Below are positions 1 through 7,595 of a DNA stretch of 64,000 nucleotides, one piece after another. Numbering within the stretch: position 1 is the first letter of the stretch; each line of letters begins with the position of its first letter. The DNA comes from Clostridia bacterium (GTDB taxonomy: Bacteria > Bacillota > Clostridia > Oscillospirales > UBA644), in assembly GCA_017934975.1 (NCBI GenBank), contig JAGBIM010000004.1, positions 1 through 64,000 on the forward strand, written 5' to 3'. The notes beneath the pieces are model-generated. The model had not been told where the DNA came from. It ran no database searches and saw nothing but the letters and a program-made list of their open reading frames with translations. A program made the position numbers and the translations under genes.

Positions 1-388
1 AAACGGACTCTGCTCCACGGTGCAGAAAATTCAGCAGATGCACTTTGCAGGGCAATACAAGAGCGAATTTATGATCGTTGCTATGGCGATCTGTGCCGTA
101 TCCCTCTTTGGCACGGCTCTTGCAACGGAACGAAGCACCATCTCGGTCGGAATCAAAAAGGGTTGGATATGGTTTTTGTTCTGCGGACTTGCCAACGGGG
201 GCGTGAACTACGGAATTATGATTCTGACCAACCGTCTCCCCTCTTCGGTAATGTTTCCCATCGTCTCGGCAGGCTCCACAGTGCTGACCTGCCTGGTATC
301 GTGGCTCTTCTACAAAGAACGGTTGACGAAGGTTCAGACGGTGGGGCTGATCTTGGGAATCTTGGCCATCGTTGCGATGAATCTGTAA
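1..388 (+). CDS. DMT (EamA-type) transporter, C-terminal part, cut by the window edge
   Basis: The reading frame is open to the left edge, so the gene starts outside the window. About 128 residues are visible and end at a TAA at 386-388. They contain at least four hydrophobic segments; the last pair has the pattern of the second EamA repeat (a helix ending ...PIVSAGSTVLTCLVSWLFYKERL, then a final helix before a very short tail). EamA proteins are ten-helix inner-membrane exporters of metabolites. The GTG at 20-22 is inside the open frame and is not a credible start. The gene converges on the AraC-type gene across a shared terminator. The substrate cannot be told. Confidence 0.8.
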   Translation, partial: NGLCSTVQKIQQMHFAGQYKSEFMIVAMAICAVSLFGTALATERSTISVGIKKGWIWFLFCGLANGGVNYGIMILTNRLPSSVMFPIVSAGSTVLTCLVSWLFYKERLTKVQTVGLILGILAIVAMNL

Positions 389-391
389 TAT

Positions 392-438
392 AGACAAAAA
401 GAATCCATCCGATTGAGATGGATTCTTTTTCTTTGTCT
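392..438. terminator. bidirectional rho-independent terminator
   Basis: A perfect 14-base-pair stem (396-409 with 417-430) and a seven-base loop, with an A-run on the left and a T-run on the right, lie between two convergent genes. It can end transcription from both sides. The stop codon of the AraC-type gene (438-440) touches its edge. Confidence 0.85.
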
Positions 439-1193
439 TAAAAAACGGAGGCGTCTTTGCGGATTTCGGAGGGAGTTTTGCCCGTATAGGATTTGAGGAT
501 CTTTCGGAAATAGGAAACGGAGGAAAAGCCCAACGTATCGCTGATTTCCTGCACCTGGCGGTCGGTGGTGATGAGAAGCTGAACGGCACGGTCCACAAGC
601 AGCTCCTGCCGCAGGGAATTGGGGGATTTCCCCGCAACCTTGCGAAACACGGCGTAGAGCATGGACTCGCTCACGTTGCAGGCCTTTGCCATTTGGGTCA
701 CGGTGCAAAGGGGATGGGCAGAGAGAAACTCCATGGCGTCCCGATAGACCCGTTTTGCGTTGTTGAAGGAGCCGGTCCGCATGGTTGGAATTGCCTTGGC
801 AAGGGCGGAATAAAAGCGGCCTAAAATTTCGCAATCCACGGGGGTGTTGATGGGAATCGTATAAAACTCCCTCGCAAGATCGGGAGAGCAGGGAATTTTT
901 TGCAGACAGAAATGCTTCTGTTCCGCTTCGGGGAAGGAAGAAAACCCGTAGGACAAAAAGGAGATTTTGGGATCTCCGTACCAATAGGATTTATACTGCA
1001 ATCCCATGGGAATATAAAACACGTCCCCCGCCGCAAATTCCCGCGTGCCCCGCTCGGACACGATCTTACAACGGCCCGATTCCATATAGGCAACGAAGTG
1101 GGAGGGGGCACCTCTGCTGCAGTCGGTATAGTGATACTTTTCGTAGGAATAACGGCAGAAGCGAAAGGATTTGGAGAATATTGTACTGTCCAT
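438..1193 (-). CDS. AraC/XylS-family transcriptional regulator
   Basis: 251 residues. The N-terminal ~145 residues look like a cupin-type sensor (segment ...EFAAGDVFYIPMGLQY, typical of the AraC ligand-binding beta barrel). Residues ~150-250 are the double helix-turn-helix: a first HTH around VTQMAKACNVSESMLYAVFR and a second containing VQEISDTLGFSSVSYFRKIL, then the family signature YTGKTPSEIR. The ATG at 1193 has a GAGGTGA ribosome binding site. The gene is divergent from the five-gene oxidoreductase operon starting at 1332, with 138 bases between them, so it is most simply the local regulator of that operon, probably an activator that senses a sugar-like inducer. The family is sure; the target and ligand are inferred. 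Confidence 0.9.
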   Translation of the reverse strand: MDSTIFSKSFRFCRYSYEKYHYTDCSRGAPSHFVAYMESGRCKIVSERGTREFAAGDVFYIPMGLQYKSYWYGDPKISFLSYGFSSFPEAEQKHFCLQKIPCSPDLAREFYTIPINTPVDCEILGRFYSALAKAIPTMRTGSFNNAKRVYRDAMEFLSAHPLCTVTQMAKACNVSESMLYAVFRKVAGKSPNSLRQELLVDRAVQLLITTDRQVQEISDTLGFSSVSYFRKILKSYTGKTPSEIRKDASVF

Positions 1194-1273
1194 TGGAGTT
1201 TCACCTCAAAAACAAAGAGAATTTTACCCTATTTTCTATAGAATAACACATTTTCTTTCTTTTGTCAATGGTG

Positions 1274-1279
1274 TATAAT
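1274..1279 (+). promoter_or_regulatory. probable -10 element for the oxidoreductase operon
   Basis: A perfect TATAAT lies 52 bases upstream of the ATG at 1332. No good -35 hexamer is found 16-18 bases upstream (the spot reads CATTTT), as expected for a promoter needing an activator such as the adjacent AraC-type protein. An A/T-rich stretch at 1215-1260 could hold its binding sites, but I see no clear repeated half-sites. Confidence 0.5.
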
Positions 1280-1331
1280 GAAATCAGAAAAATTTTCCGT
1301 TTATTTGTTTGTATGGGAGGAGCAAAAACCT

Positions 1332-2345
1332 ATGAAAAGCAAGAACATCGTCTTTACGGAACGGGGAAAAGCGGAGTTGATCGAAGAAGAGCTTCAGCCC
1401 ATGTCCCCCACGGACGTTTTGGTGGAACTGGCCGTTTCCACCACCAGCAGCGGCACGGAGCGGGCTAACCTTCTGGGCAGCGACACGGTGGACTGGACGT
1501 CCCCGCCGAAAGAATCCATCTTCCCCAAGCATCTGGGCTATTGCTCCGCGGGAACGGTCATTGCCGTGGGCGATCAGGTGACAGGCGTCAAGGTGGGCGA
1601 TCGGGTGGCCTGCACCTTCGGTCAGTACCGTCAGTATTGCGTATTCAAGGAAAAGAACGTGATCCCCATCGGGGATCTCCCCTTTGAGGAGGCGGCAACC
1701 TTCTTTATTTCGGTTTTCCCTCTGGCGGCCATCCGCAAATGCCGTCTGGAAATCGGAGAAAGCGCCATCGTTATGGGACAGGGCATTTTGGGTCAGTTTG
1801 CCGTCGTTTTGTTGAAAGCGGCGGGGGCAGTCCCCGTGGTGGCGGTAGATCCCATGCCCGAAAAACGGGCTCGTGCCCTGGAATTGGGCGCGGATTATGC
1901 CTTCGATCCCTTTGATCCCGATTTTGCGAAAAAGGTTAAGGAAGTCACCGAGGGCGGTGCCAACGTGGGCATTGAGGTGACGGGAGTGGGCGCAGGATTG
2001 AACGGCATTCTGGACTGCATGGCTCTGAAGGGACGGGTAGCCCTTTTGGGATGCACCCGCAGCAGCGACTTTACCGTAGACTATTACCGCAAAATACACG
2101 GTCCCGGTATCACTTTGGTGGGGGCGCACACAAACGCCAGACCCGATGTGGAATCCAATCCCGGCTGGTGGACTCAGCGGGACGACATGATCACCGTACG
2201 CAAGCTGACGGAACTGGGACGCATTTCCCTGGCTTCCTTCGTGGAAGAAACCCATTCTCCCGAAGAAGCACCCAAAATCTTCAACCGTTTGGCCACGGAA
2301 AAATGTTTCCCCATCGTACAATTTGATTGGAGAATGCTGAAATGA
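1332..2345 (+). CDS. medium-chain dehydrogenase/reductase lacking the usual zinc ligands
   Basis: 337 residues from the ATG at 1332, chosen over an upstream in-frame ATG at 1278 because GGGAGG lies just before it. The MDR fold is shown by an N-terminal GroES-like part and a nucleotide-binding motif GQGILG at about residues 149-154, followed by VVAVDP. The catalytic-zinc Cys of alcohol dehydrogenases is replaced (SSGTERA at residues 39-45), and the GHE motif reads HLGYCSAG, so this is probably a zinc-independent MDR acting on a polyol, sugar acid or cyclitol. It is the first gene of the operon, and its stop overlaps the next start (ATGA). Confidence 0.85.
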   Translation: MKSKNIVFTERGKAELIEEELQPMSPTDVLVELAVSTTSSGTERANLLGSDTVDWTSPPKESIFPKHLGYCSAGTVIAVGDQVTGVKVGDRVACTFGQYRQYCVFKEKNVIPIGDLPFEEAATFFISVFPLAAIRKCRLEIGESAIVMGQGILGQFAVVLLKAAGAVPVVAVDPMPEKRARALELGADYAFDPFDPDFAKKVKEVTEGGANVGIEVTGVGAGLNGILDCMALKGRVALLGCTRSSDFTVDYYRKIHGPGITLVGAHTNARPDVESNPGWWTQRDDMITVRKLTELGRISLASFVEETHSPEEAPKIFNRLATEKCFPIVQFDWRMLK

Positions 2346-3346
2346 AGCCCATTCGTATTGCACAGATCGGGGTAAACACCCACAGCCACGGACCGCAGAT
2401 TTTCAACACACTGAAAAAATATCCCGATTGTTTTGAAATCGCAGGTTATGTCCTCCCCGATGGAGAGCGGGAGCGTTTGCCCGAAAAAATGAAGCATTTC
2501 GACGGCTATCCCGAACTGACTCTGGAAGAGGTTCTGAAGGACCCTTCCATCGAAGCGGTCACCGTGGAAACCGACGAAATTTATCTGACTAAATATGCAC
2601 AAATGGCCGCAGAAGCGGGAAAGCACATCCATATGGAAAAGCCCGGAGGAGCGGATCTCGCGGAATTTGAGAAATTGATCGAAACAGTCCGCAAAATCGG
2701 CAAGGTGTTCCACACCGGCTATATGTACCGCTACAATCCCACCATCCAAAATCTGATTCAGCGGGTCAGGGCGGGCGAATTGGGCGAAATTATCAGCGTG
2801 GAAGCGCAAATGAGTTGTTATCATCTCCTTTGGGTGCGGAATTGGTTAAAAGAATTGCCCGCGGGAATGATGTTCTTCTTGGGGTGCCATCTGGTGGACC
2901 TGATCCTACAGATTCAAGGGATGCCCGAAAGGGTCATTCCCCTCAACCGAACCACGGGATACGAGGGCGTGGAATCCACCGATTTCGGCATGGCGGTATT
3001 TGAGTACGAAAACGGCGTATCCTTCGCCAAAACCACCGATATTGAGCGGGGCGGTTTCATGCGCCGCCAGCTGGTGGTAACGGGGACGAAGGAAACGGTG
3101 GAAATCCGTCCTCTGGAAGTTGGACCCGAAGCGGGTCAGCATTGCGAAATGCGACGGGTGACCGACACGGCGTGGAGCGCGGATGGGGAATTTATCCCCT
3201 CCGAAACCCAGGGGCGGTACGACGGAATGATGCTGGCCTTTGCCGACTACGTGCGGGGCGTGAAAGAAAATCCCTACACCTTGGATTACGAACTGGGGTT
3301 GTATAAAACCATCTTAAAGACTTGCGGAATCGAGGGCAGAAATTGA
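2342..3346 (+). CDS. Gfo/Idh/MocA-family oxidoreductase
   Basis: 334 residues from the ATG at 2342, which overlaps the stop of the previous gene by four bases, so translational coupling is likely. The N-terminal Rossmann part begins IRIAQIGVN; the glycine-rich loop is unusual (VNTHSHG). The family lysine is in MEKPGG (K100) and a His-Asp pair lies at GCHLVD (H183, D186). Members are NAD(P)-dependent dehydrogenases of sugars, inositols and sugar acids. The close genes (MDR upstream, SDR downstream) point to successive oxidation or reduction steps on one carbohydrate-like substrate. The substrate is not predictable from sequence. Confidence 0.88.
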   Translation: MKPIRIAQIGVNTHSHGPQIFNTLKKYPDCFEIAGYVLPDGERERLPEKMKHFDGYPELTLEEVLKDPSIEAVTVETDEIYLTKYAQMAAEAGKHIHMEKPGGADLAEFEKLIETVRKIGKVFHTGYMYRYNPTIQNLIQRVRAGELGEIISVEAQMSCYHLLWVRNWLKELPAGMMFFLGCHLVDLILQIQGMPERVIPLNRTTGYEGVESTDFGMAVFEYENGVSFAKTTDIERGGFMRRQLVVTGTKETVEIRPLEVGPEAGQHCEMRRVTDTAWSADGEFIPSETQGRYDGMMLAFADYVRGVKENPYTLDYELGLYKTILKTCGIEGRN

Positions 3347-3347
3347 T

Positions 3348-4109
3348 ATGGAATTCAAAAATCAGGTAGCCATTTCCACGGGTGCTGCCTCGGGCATGGG
3401 CCTTTGTTTTGCCCAAAACTGGACGGACCTGGGCGGAAACGTGGTTATGTGCGACGTAAACGAAGCCGCCCTGACCGAAGAATTTGCAAAAATCAACGCA
3501 AAGGGATGCGGAAAAGCCCTTGGTATCCTCTGCGACGTGCGGGACTACGATCAAGTCTGCGCCGCGCGGGACCGGGCGGTGGCAGAATTCGGAAGAATCG
3601 ACCTGCTTTGCAATTTCGCGAGCGGCACCGCCGTACGGATGCAGAAGGTGGATCGGAAGCAATATCCCGAATTTCCCGACGTACCCATCGAAATCTACGA
3701 CTGGGGCATTGACGTAAACCTGAAAGGACCCTTTTATTTTTCCCACGCGGTGCTCAAACAGATGCGGGAGCAAAAGAGCGGATTGATTATCAACCTCGGC
3801 TCCATCACGGGGCAGGAAGGGGACCGATACGGCATGGATTATCCCACCTCCAAGGCGGGACTTATGTTCGGACTGACCAAATCCATCGCCCAATTCGGAG
3901 AAAAATACGGCATCCGCTGCAACTGCGTCTCCCCCGGGCCCGTACTGACACGGGCGGCAATGGCAAACATGAAAACCCTTTTGGGACGGGCGGCAGAACC
4001 CCAAGAAATCATTGATCTGATCCTGTTTTTGGCCTCGGATAAGGGACAGTTCATCAACGGAGAGAACATTATGATCGACGGCGGCCGAAACGCCATGGGA
4101 AGAGGATAA
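3348..4109 (+). CDS. short-chain dehydrogenase/reductase (SDR)
   Basis: 253 residues. It has the cofactor motif TGAASGMG (11-18), the NAG-like motif NFASG (89-93), Ser142 in NLGS, and the catalytic Tyr155 and Lys159 in YPTSK; the C-terminal IDGG is typical of the FabG-like classical SDR group. It starts one base after the previous stop, with a GAGGG-like ribosome binding site. Residue Asp36 after the second beta strand (CDVNEA) favours NAD(H). It is the third enzyme of the five-gene operon. Confidence 0.9.
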   Translation: MEFKNQVAISTGAASGMGLCFAQNWTDLGGNVVMCDVNEAALTEEFAKINAKGCGKALGILCDVRDYDQVCAARDRAVAEFGRIDLLCNFASGTAVRMQKVDRKQYPEFPDVPIEIYDWGIDVNLKGPFYFSHAVLKQMREQKSGLIINLGSITGQEGDRYGMDYPTSKAGLMFGLTKSIAQFGEKYGIRCNCVSPGPVLTRAAMANMKTLLGRAAEPQEIIDLILFLASDKGQFINGENIMIDGGRNAMGRG

Positions 4110-4112
4110 AAA

Positions 4113-4871
4113 ATGAAACCGACTTTTTTGCAATATGAAAAGCCCCTATTGACGGTAATGATCCAAACTCCGAGCCCGGAAGACGCCGTGGCACGCATCC
4201 GCAAATCCATTCCCTTGGGTGCGGAAGCCTTCGGACTGCAGATGGAATCCTTTCCCAGGGAATTGCAAACGCCGCAGCTTTACAAAGAGCTGTTGGGAGA
4301 AATGAAGGGATTTCCCATTTACGTCACGAACTACCGCAAAGGAAAAAACACAGGAAAAACCGACGAACAGCTGGCGGAAGAGTTGTTGGCTTACGCGGAT
4401 CTGGGCGGCACGCTTTTCGACGTAATGATGGATTATTTCAACCCAACCCCCGGAGAAGTGAGCAAAAACCCGGAAGCCATCCGAAAGCAAAAGGAGCTGA
4501 TCGAAAAGATCCACGCGAAAGGCAAAGAGGTACTGATGTCCGCCCACGTTCTGAAGTTTATTCCCGCGGAAGAGGTGCTGAAAATTGCTCTTGCTCAGCA
4601 GGAACGGGGCGCAGACGTGGTCAAAATCGTCACGGGTGCGGAAACGGAAGCCCAACAGATTGAAAACCTGCGCATCATCACCCTGCTGAAGGAAAAATTA
4701 AGCGTTCCCTTTCTCTTTTTGTGCGGAGGAAAAACCAGCGTACTGCGGCGGGTAGGTATCCATTTCGGATGCTGTATGTCCCTTTGCGTTTACGAACACG
4801 ATCATTTCACCACCCCCTCGCAACCCTTGCTGACCCACGCAAAGGCGATTCGGGACGATTTGGGATTTTAA
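4113..4871 (+). CDS. type I 3-dehydroquinate dehydratase-like Schiff-base enzyme
   Basis: 252 residues, the usual length of AroD. The order of active-site residues of type I dehydroquinases is kept: Arg75 (TNYRKGK), Asp103 (LFDVMMD), His145 (MSAHVLKF), the Schiff-base lysine candidate Lys171 (ADVVKIVT), Arg213 and Gln237. Surrounding motifs differ clearly from shikimate-pathway AroD: MSNHDF is MSAHVL, the Glu of the RSAKEGG loop is Asn79, and the Ser of SAPGQ is Thr (TTPSQ). The gene lies among dehydrogenases, not with aro genes. I infer a lyase or dehydratase on a keto-cyclitol or keto-sugar acid; a real catabolic dehydroquinase remains possible. Confidence 0.75.
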   Translation: MKPTFLQYEKPLLTVMIQTPSPEDAVARIRKSIPLGAEAFGLQMESFPRELQTPQLYKELLGEMKGFPIYVTNYRKGKNTGKTDEQLAEELLAYADLGGTLFDVMMDYFNPTPGEVSKNPEAIRKQKELIEKIHAKGKEVLMSAHVLKFIPAEEVLKIALAQQERGADVVKIVTGAETEAQQIENLRIITLLKEKLSVPFLFLCGGKTSVLRRVGIHFGCCMSLCVYEHDHFTTPSQPLLTHAKAIRDDLGF

Positions 4872-4883
4872 GGAGTAAAAAAC

Positions 4884-5864
4884 ATGAAAGCGATTTTGAT
4901 CAACGACGATAAAACCCTGCGATGGGACGAGGTTCCCAATCCCGTCCCCAAGGCGGGAGAGGTGCTCATCGAAATCCGTGCGGCGGCCATCAACCGCGCC
5001 GATCTTCTGCAACGGGAAGGAAATTATCCCCCTCCTCCCGGATGCCCCGAATGGCCCGGCCTGGAGGTTGCGGGGACGATTCGCGGCGTAGGCGAAGGGG
5101 TAACCCGCTGGAAGGAAGAGGACAGAGTCTGTGCTCTGTTGGGAGGCGGCGGATACGCGGAATACGTCACCGTTCCAGCGGAAATGGTGATGCCCATTCC
5201 CGAGGGATTGACTTATGAAGAAGCGGCGGCCATTCCCGAGGTATACATGACCGCTTATCTGAATCTTTTTGCCGTGGGCGGTGCCAAGCAAGGGGAAACC
5301 CTGCTGATGAACGCCGGTGCCAGCGGACTTGCCAGCGCGGTCATTCCCATGGCGAAGGCTTTTGGACTCCGCGTCATCACCACGGTTTTAGGAGAAGAAA
5401 AGGTAAAGGCCGTGGAATATCTGAATGCGGATCGGGTGGTCAATACGGAAAAAGAGGATATTGCCGAGGTTCTGCGGCAGGAGGAAGAGGCGGGGCATCC
5501 CGTCAATCTGGCCATCGACTGTCTGGGCGGAGAGGTTTTGGGCAAATGTCTGAAATACGTGGCCCGCGGTTGCCGCTGGATTCAGATCGCCACCCTTGCG
5601 GGGGATATTTCTCCCATTGATTTCCGCAATATTTACGTAAAAAATATCCGCATCATCGGAAGCACTCTGCGGAGCAAGACCCCGGAAGAAAAAGGAATTC
5701 TTTTGAGCGAGCTTGTGGAAAAAACCTGGCCCAAGTTTGAAAACGGAGAAATGAAGGTCCGCATCTGCGCCACCTTCCCCATGGAGCAGGCCGACGAAGG
5801 GCATCAGCTGCTGTATCGGGGCGAAAACGTGGGCAAAGTGGTTCTGACCCTGCCCGAAAAATAA
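4884..5864 (+). CDS. NAD(P)H:quinone oxidoreductase-like MDR (PIG3/TP53I3 type)
   Basis: 326 residues, preceded by AAGGAG. The N-terminal signature AINRADLLQREGNYPPPPG is characteristic of the QOR/PIG3 subgroup, and the cofactor site has NAGASGLASAV in place of the usual HGGASGIG. No zinc ligands are present. Such enzymes reduce quinones or enones with NADPH. As the last gene of the operon, before a strong terminator, it may reduce an enone made by the preceding lyase-like enzyme. That link is inference. Confidence 0.85.
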   Translation: MKAILINDDKTLRWDEVPNPVPKAGEVLIEIRAAAINRADLLQREGNYPPPPGCPEWPGLEVAGTIRGVGEGVTRWKEEDRVCALLGGGGYAEYVTVPAEMVMPIPEGLTYEEAAAIPEVYMTAYLNLFAVGGAKQGETLLMNAGASGLASAVIPMAKAFGLRVITTVLGEEKVKAVEYLNADRVVNTEKEDIAEVLRQEEEAGHPVNLAIDCLGGEVLGKCLKYVARGCRWIQIATLAGDISPIDFRNIYVKNIRIIGSTLRSKTPEEKGILLSELVEKTWPKFENGEMKVRICATFPMEQADEGHQLLYRGENVGKVVLTLPEK

Positions 5865-5882
5865 ACGATACAAGAAAAAAAC

Positions 5883-5916
5883 AGCCGAAGAGATTCGATC
5901 TCTTCGGCTTTTTGTT
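5883..5916. terminator. bidirectional rho-independent terminator
   Basis: A perfect 12-base-pair stem (5883-5894 with 5898-5909), a three-base TCG loop and a T-run on the plus side, with A-runs upstream for the minus side. It separates the convergent oxidoreductase operon and glpK. Confidence 0.9.
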
Positions 5917-5927
5917 ATTCGCTTGAT

Positions 5928-7415
5928 TCAGCCCTTGTAAAGAGTCCGTCCGACGGCCTGCTTCCAACCTGCAAGGAGGGTTTCGCGGGAAGCGTCGTCC
6001 ATGGCGGGAGCAAAGGTCTTTGCAGAGCGGCGTTTGGCGGCAATTTCCCCTTCGTCCTTCCACAAACCCGCTCCCAGACCAGCCATAAAGGCGGCCCCTT
6101 GAGCGGTGGTTTCGGTGTTCACGGGACGGTCCACGGGGGCTTGGAGCAGATCCGCCTGCAGCTGCAGGATTATATCACTGCGGGAAGCGCCGCCGTCCAC
6201 CTTCAGCGAGGAGAAGGGCACGCCCGTGTCCTCCCGCATGGCGGTGAGAAGATCGTTGGTCTGGAAGACGATGCTTTCCAAAGCCGCACGAATAATATTT
6301 TCCCGCGTAGTTCCACGGGTCAGCCCCGTAATGGTGCCGCGGGCGTACATATCCCAATAGGGAGCACCGAGACCGGTGAAGGCAGGCACGAAATAGACTC
6401 CGCCGTTATCCACCCCTGCGGCCAGAATATCCGCTTCGGGAGCGGAGGTGATGATCTTCAGCTCGTCCCGCAACCATTGAAGCACCGCACCGCCGATAAA
6501 GACGCTGCCCTCCAGGGCATAGGTCACCTGATCGCCGCGGCTCCATGCCACGGTGGTAACGAGTCCGTTTTTGGAAGGAACGGGGCGGGAACCCGTATTC
6601 ATCATCAGGAAGCATCCCGTACCGTAGGTGTTTTTCGCATCCCCTTCGGCAAAGCAGGCCTGCCCGAACAGAGCGGCGTGCTGGTCTCCCGCAATCCCCG
6701 TGACGGGAATGGGACAACCGAACAGTTCCACCTTCGTGGTGCCGAAATAACCGATGGAGGGACGGACCTCGGGGAGAACCGAAGCGGGAATTCCGAACAG
6801 ATCCAGCAATTCTGCGTCCCACTGCATGGTGTGGATGTTGAACAAAAGCGTGCGGGAAGCGTTGGTCACGTCGGTGGCGTGAACTCCCGTCAACTGCCAG
6901 AGCAGATAGCAATCCACCGTACCGAAGAGGATCTCCCCTGCCTCGGCCCGCTCCCGCACCCCGGGAACGTTGTCAAAGATCCAGCGGATCTTGGTGGCGG
7001 AGAAATAGGCGTCGGGCTTCAATCCCGTCTTTTCGGAAATCATGGAAACGAGGGCGGGATCCTTTGCCAATTCAGAACAAAAATCCGCCGTCCGACGGCA
7101 CTGCCACACGATGGCGTTACAGACCGGCTCGCCGGTATTTTTGTACCAAAGCACGGTGGTTTCCCGCTGGTTGGTGATGCCGATGGCAGCAATGCGGGCA
7201 GGGTCGATCTCCGCGTTGCGGATGGCCTGCTTGGCCGTTTCAAACTGGGAATACCAGATCTCCTTGGGATCGTGCTCCACCCAACCGGGCTGGGGATAAA
7301 TTTGCGGGAATTCCATTTGGGCAATGCCCTTCATGGTTCCCTCCCGATCGAAGACAATACTGCGGGAAGAGGTGGTTCCCTGATCCAAAGCGAGCACAAA
7401 AGATTTATCGTTCAT
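5928..7415 (-). CDS. glpK: glycerol kinase
   Basis: 495 residues (the usual length is about 500), FGGY kinase family. It phosphorylates glycerol to sn-glycerol 3-phosphate in the cytoplasm. Diagnostic motifs are LALDQGTTSSRS (phosphate-binding loop), GWVEHDP, ITNQRETT, the catalytic Asp in TGIAGDQHAALFGQ and GGASRSD. The ATG at 7415 was chosen over an upstream in-frame start because an AAGGGCGG ribosome binding site lies just before it and MNDKSFVLALDQG matches family N-termini. No glpF or glpD is adjacent, so it is probably monocistronic between its own promoter and the terminator. Confidence 0.97.
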   Translation of the reverse strand: MNDKSFVLALDQGTTSSRSIVFDREGTMKGIAQMEFPQIYPQPGWVEHDPKEIWYSQFETAKQAIRNAEIDPARIAAIGITNQRETTVLWYKNTGEPVCNAIVWQCRRTADFCSELAKDPALVSMISEKTGLKPDAYFSATKIRWIFDNVPGVRERAEAGEILFGTVDCYLLWQLTGVHATDVTNASRTLLFNIHTMQWDAELLDLFGIPASVLPEVRPSIGYFGTTKVELFGCPIPVTGIAGDQHAALFGQACFAEGDAKNTYGTGCFLMMNTGSRPVPSKNGLVTTVAWSRGDQVTYALEGSVFIGGAVLQWLRDELKIITSAPEADILAAGVDNGGVYFVPAFTGLGAPYWDMYARGTITGLTRGTTRENIIRAALESIVFQTNDLLTAMREDTGVPFSSLKVDGGASRSDIILQLQADLLQAPVDRPVNTETTAQGAAFMAGLGAGLWKDEGEIAAKRRSAKTFAPAMDDASRETLLAGWKQAVGRTLYKG

Positions 7416-7443
7416 AACCGTCCGCCCTTCTGCGTTTTTTCTT

Positions 7444-7472
7444 ATCTTACCATATTTTTCGGAAAAAAGCAA
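7444..7472 (-). promoter_or_regulatory. probable sigma-A promoter of glpK
   Basis: Read on the minus strand: TTGCTT (7467-7472), a 17-base spacer and TAAGAT (7444-7449), about 30 bases before the start codon. I could not make out a cre site for CcpA. Confidence 0.6.
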
Positions 7473-7521
7473 GAGGCAACGGAAAAATATCGCACAAAAT
7501 CCGCAATTTTACGGGAAAGAC

Positions 7522-7550
7522 TTGACAAACGGGGAAAAGTATTATATAAT
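7522..7550 (+). promoter_or_regulatory. consensus sigma-A promoter of htpG
   Basis: TTGACA (7522-7527), a 17-base spacer and TATAAT (7545-7550), both hexamers perfect. No CIRCE inverted repeat is visible downstream, so htpG here looks constitutively expressed rather than HrcA-controlled. Confidence 0.9.
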
Positions 7551-7595
7551 ACTTTTTGAATGCATTTACAGATTCACGAAAGAAGGAATTCGAAA

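Noticed and set aside
7416..7595. CIRCE element controlling htpG
   Set aside because: No inverted repeat of the CIRCE type (TTAGCACTC with a nine-base spacer) is present between the promoter and htpG.
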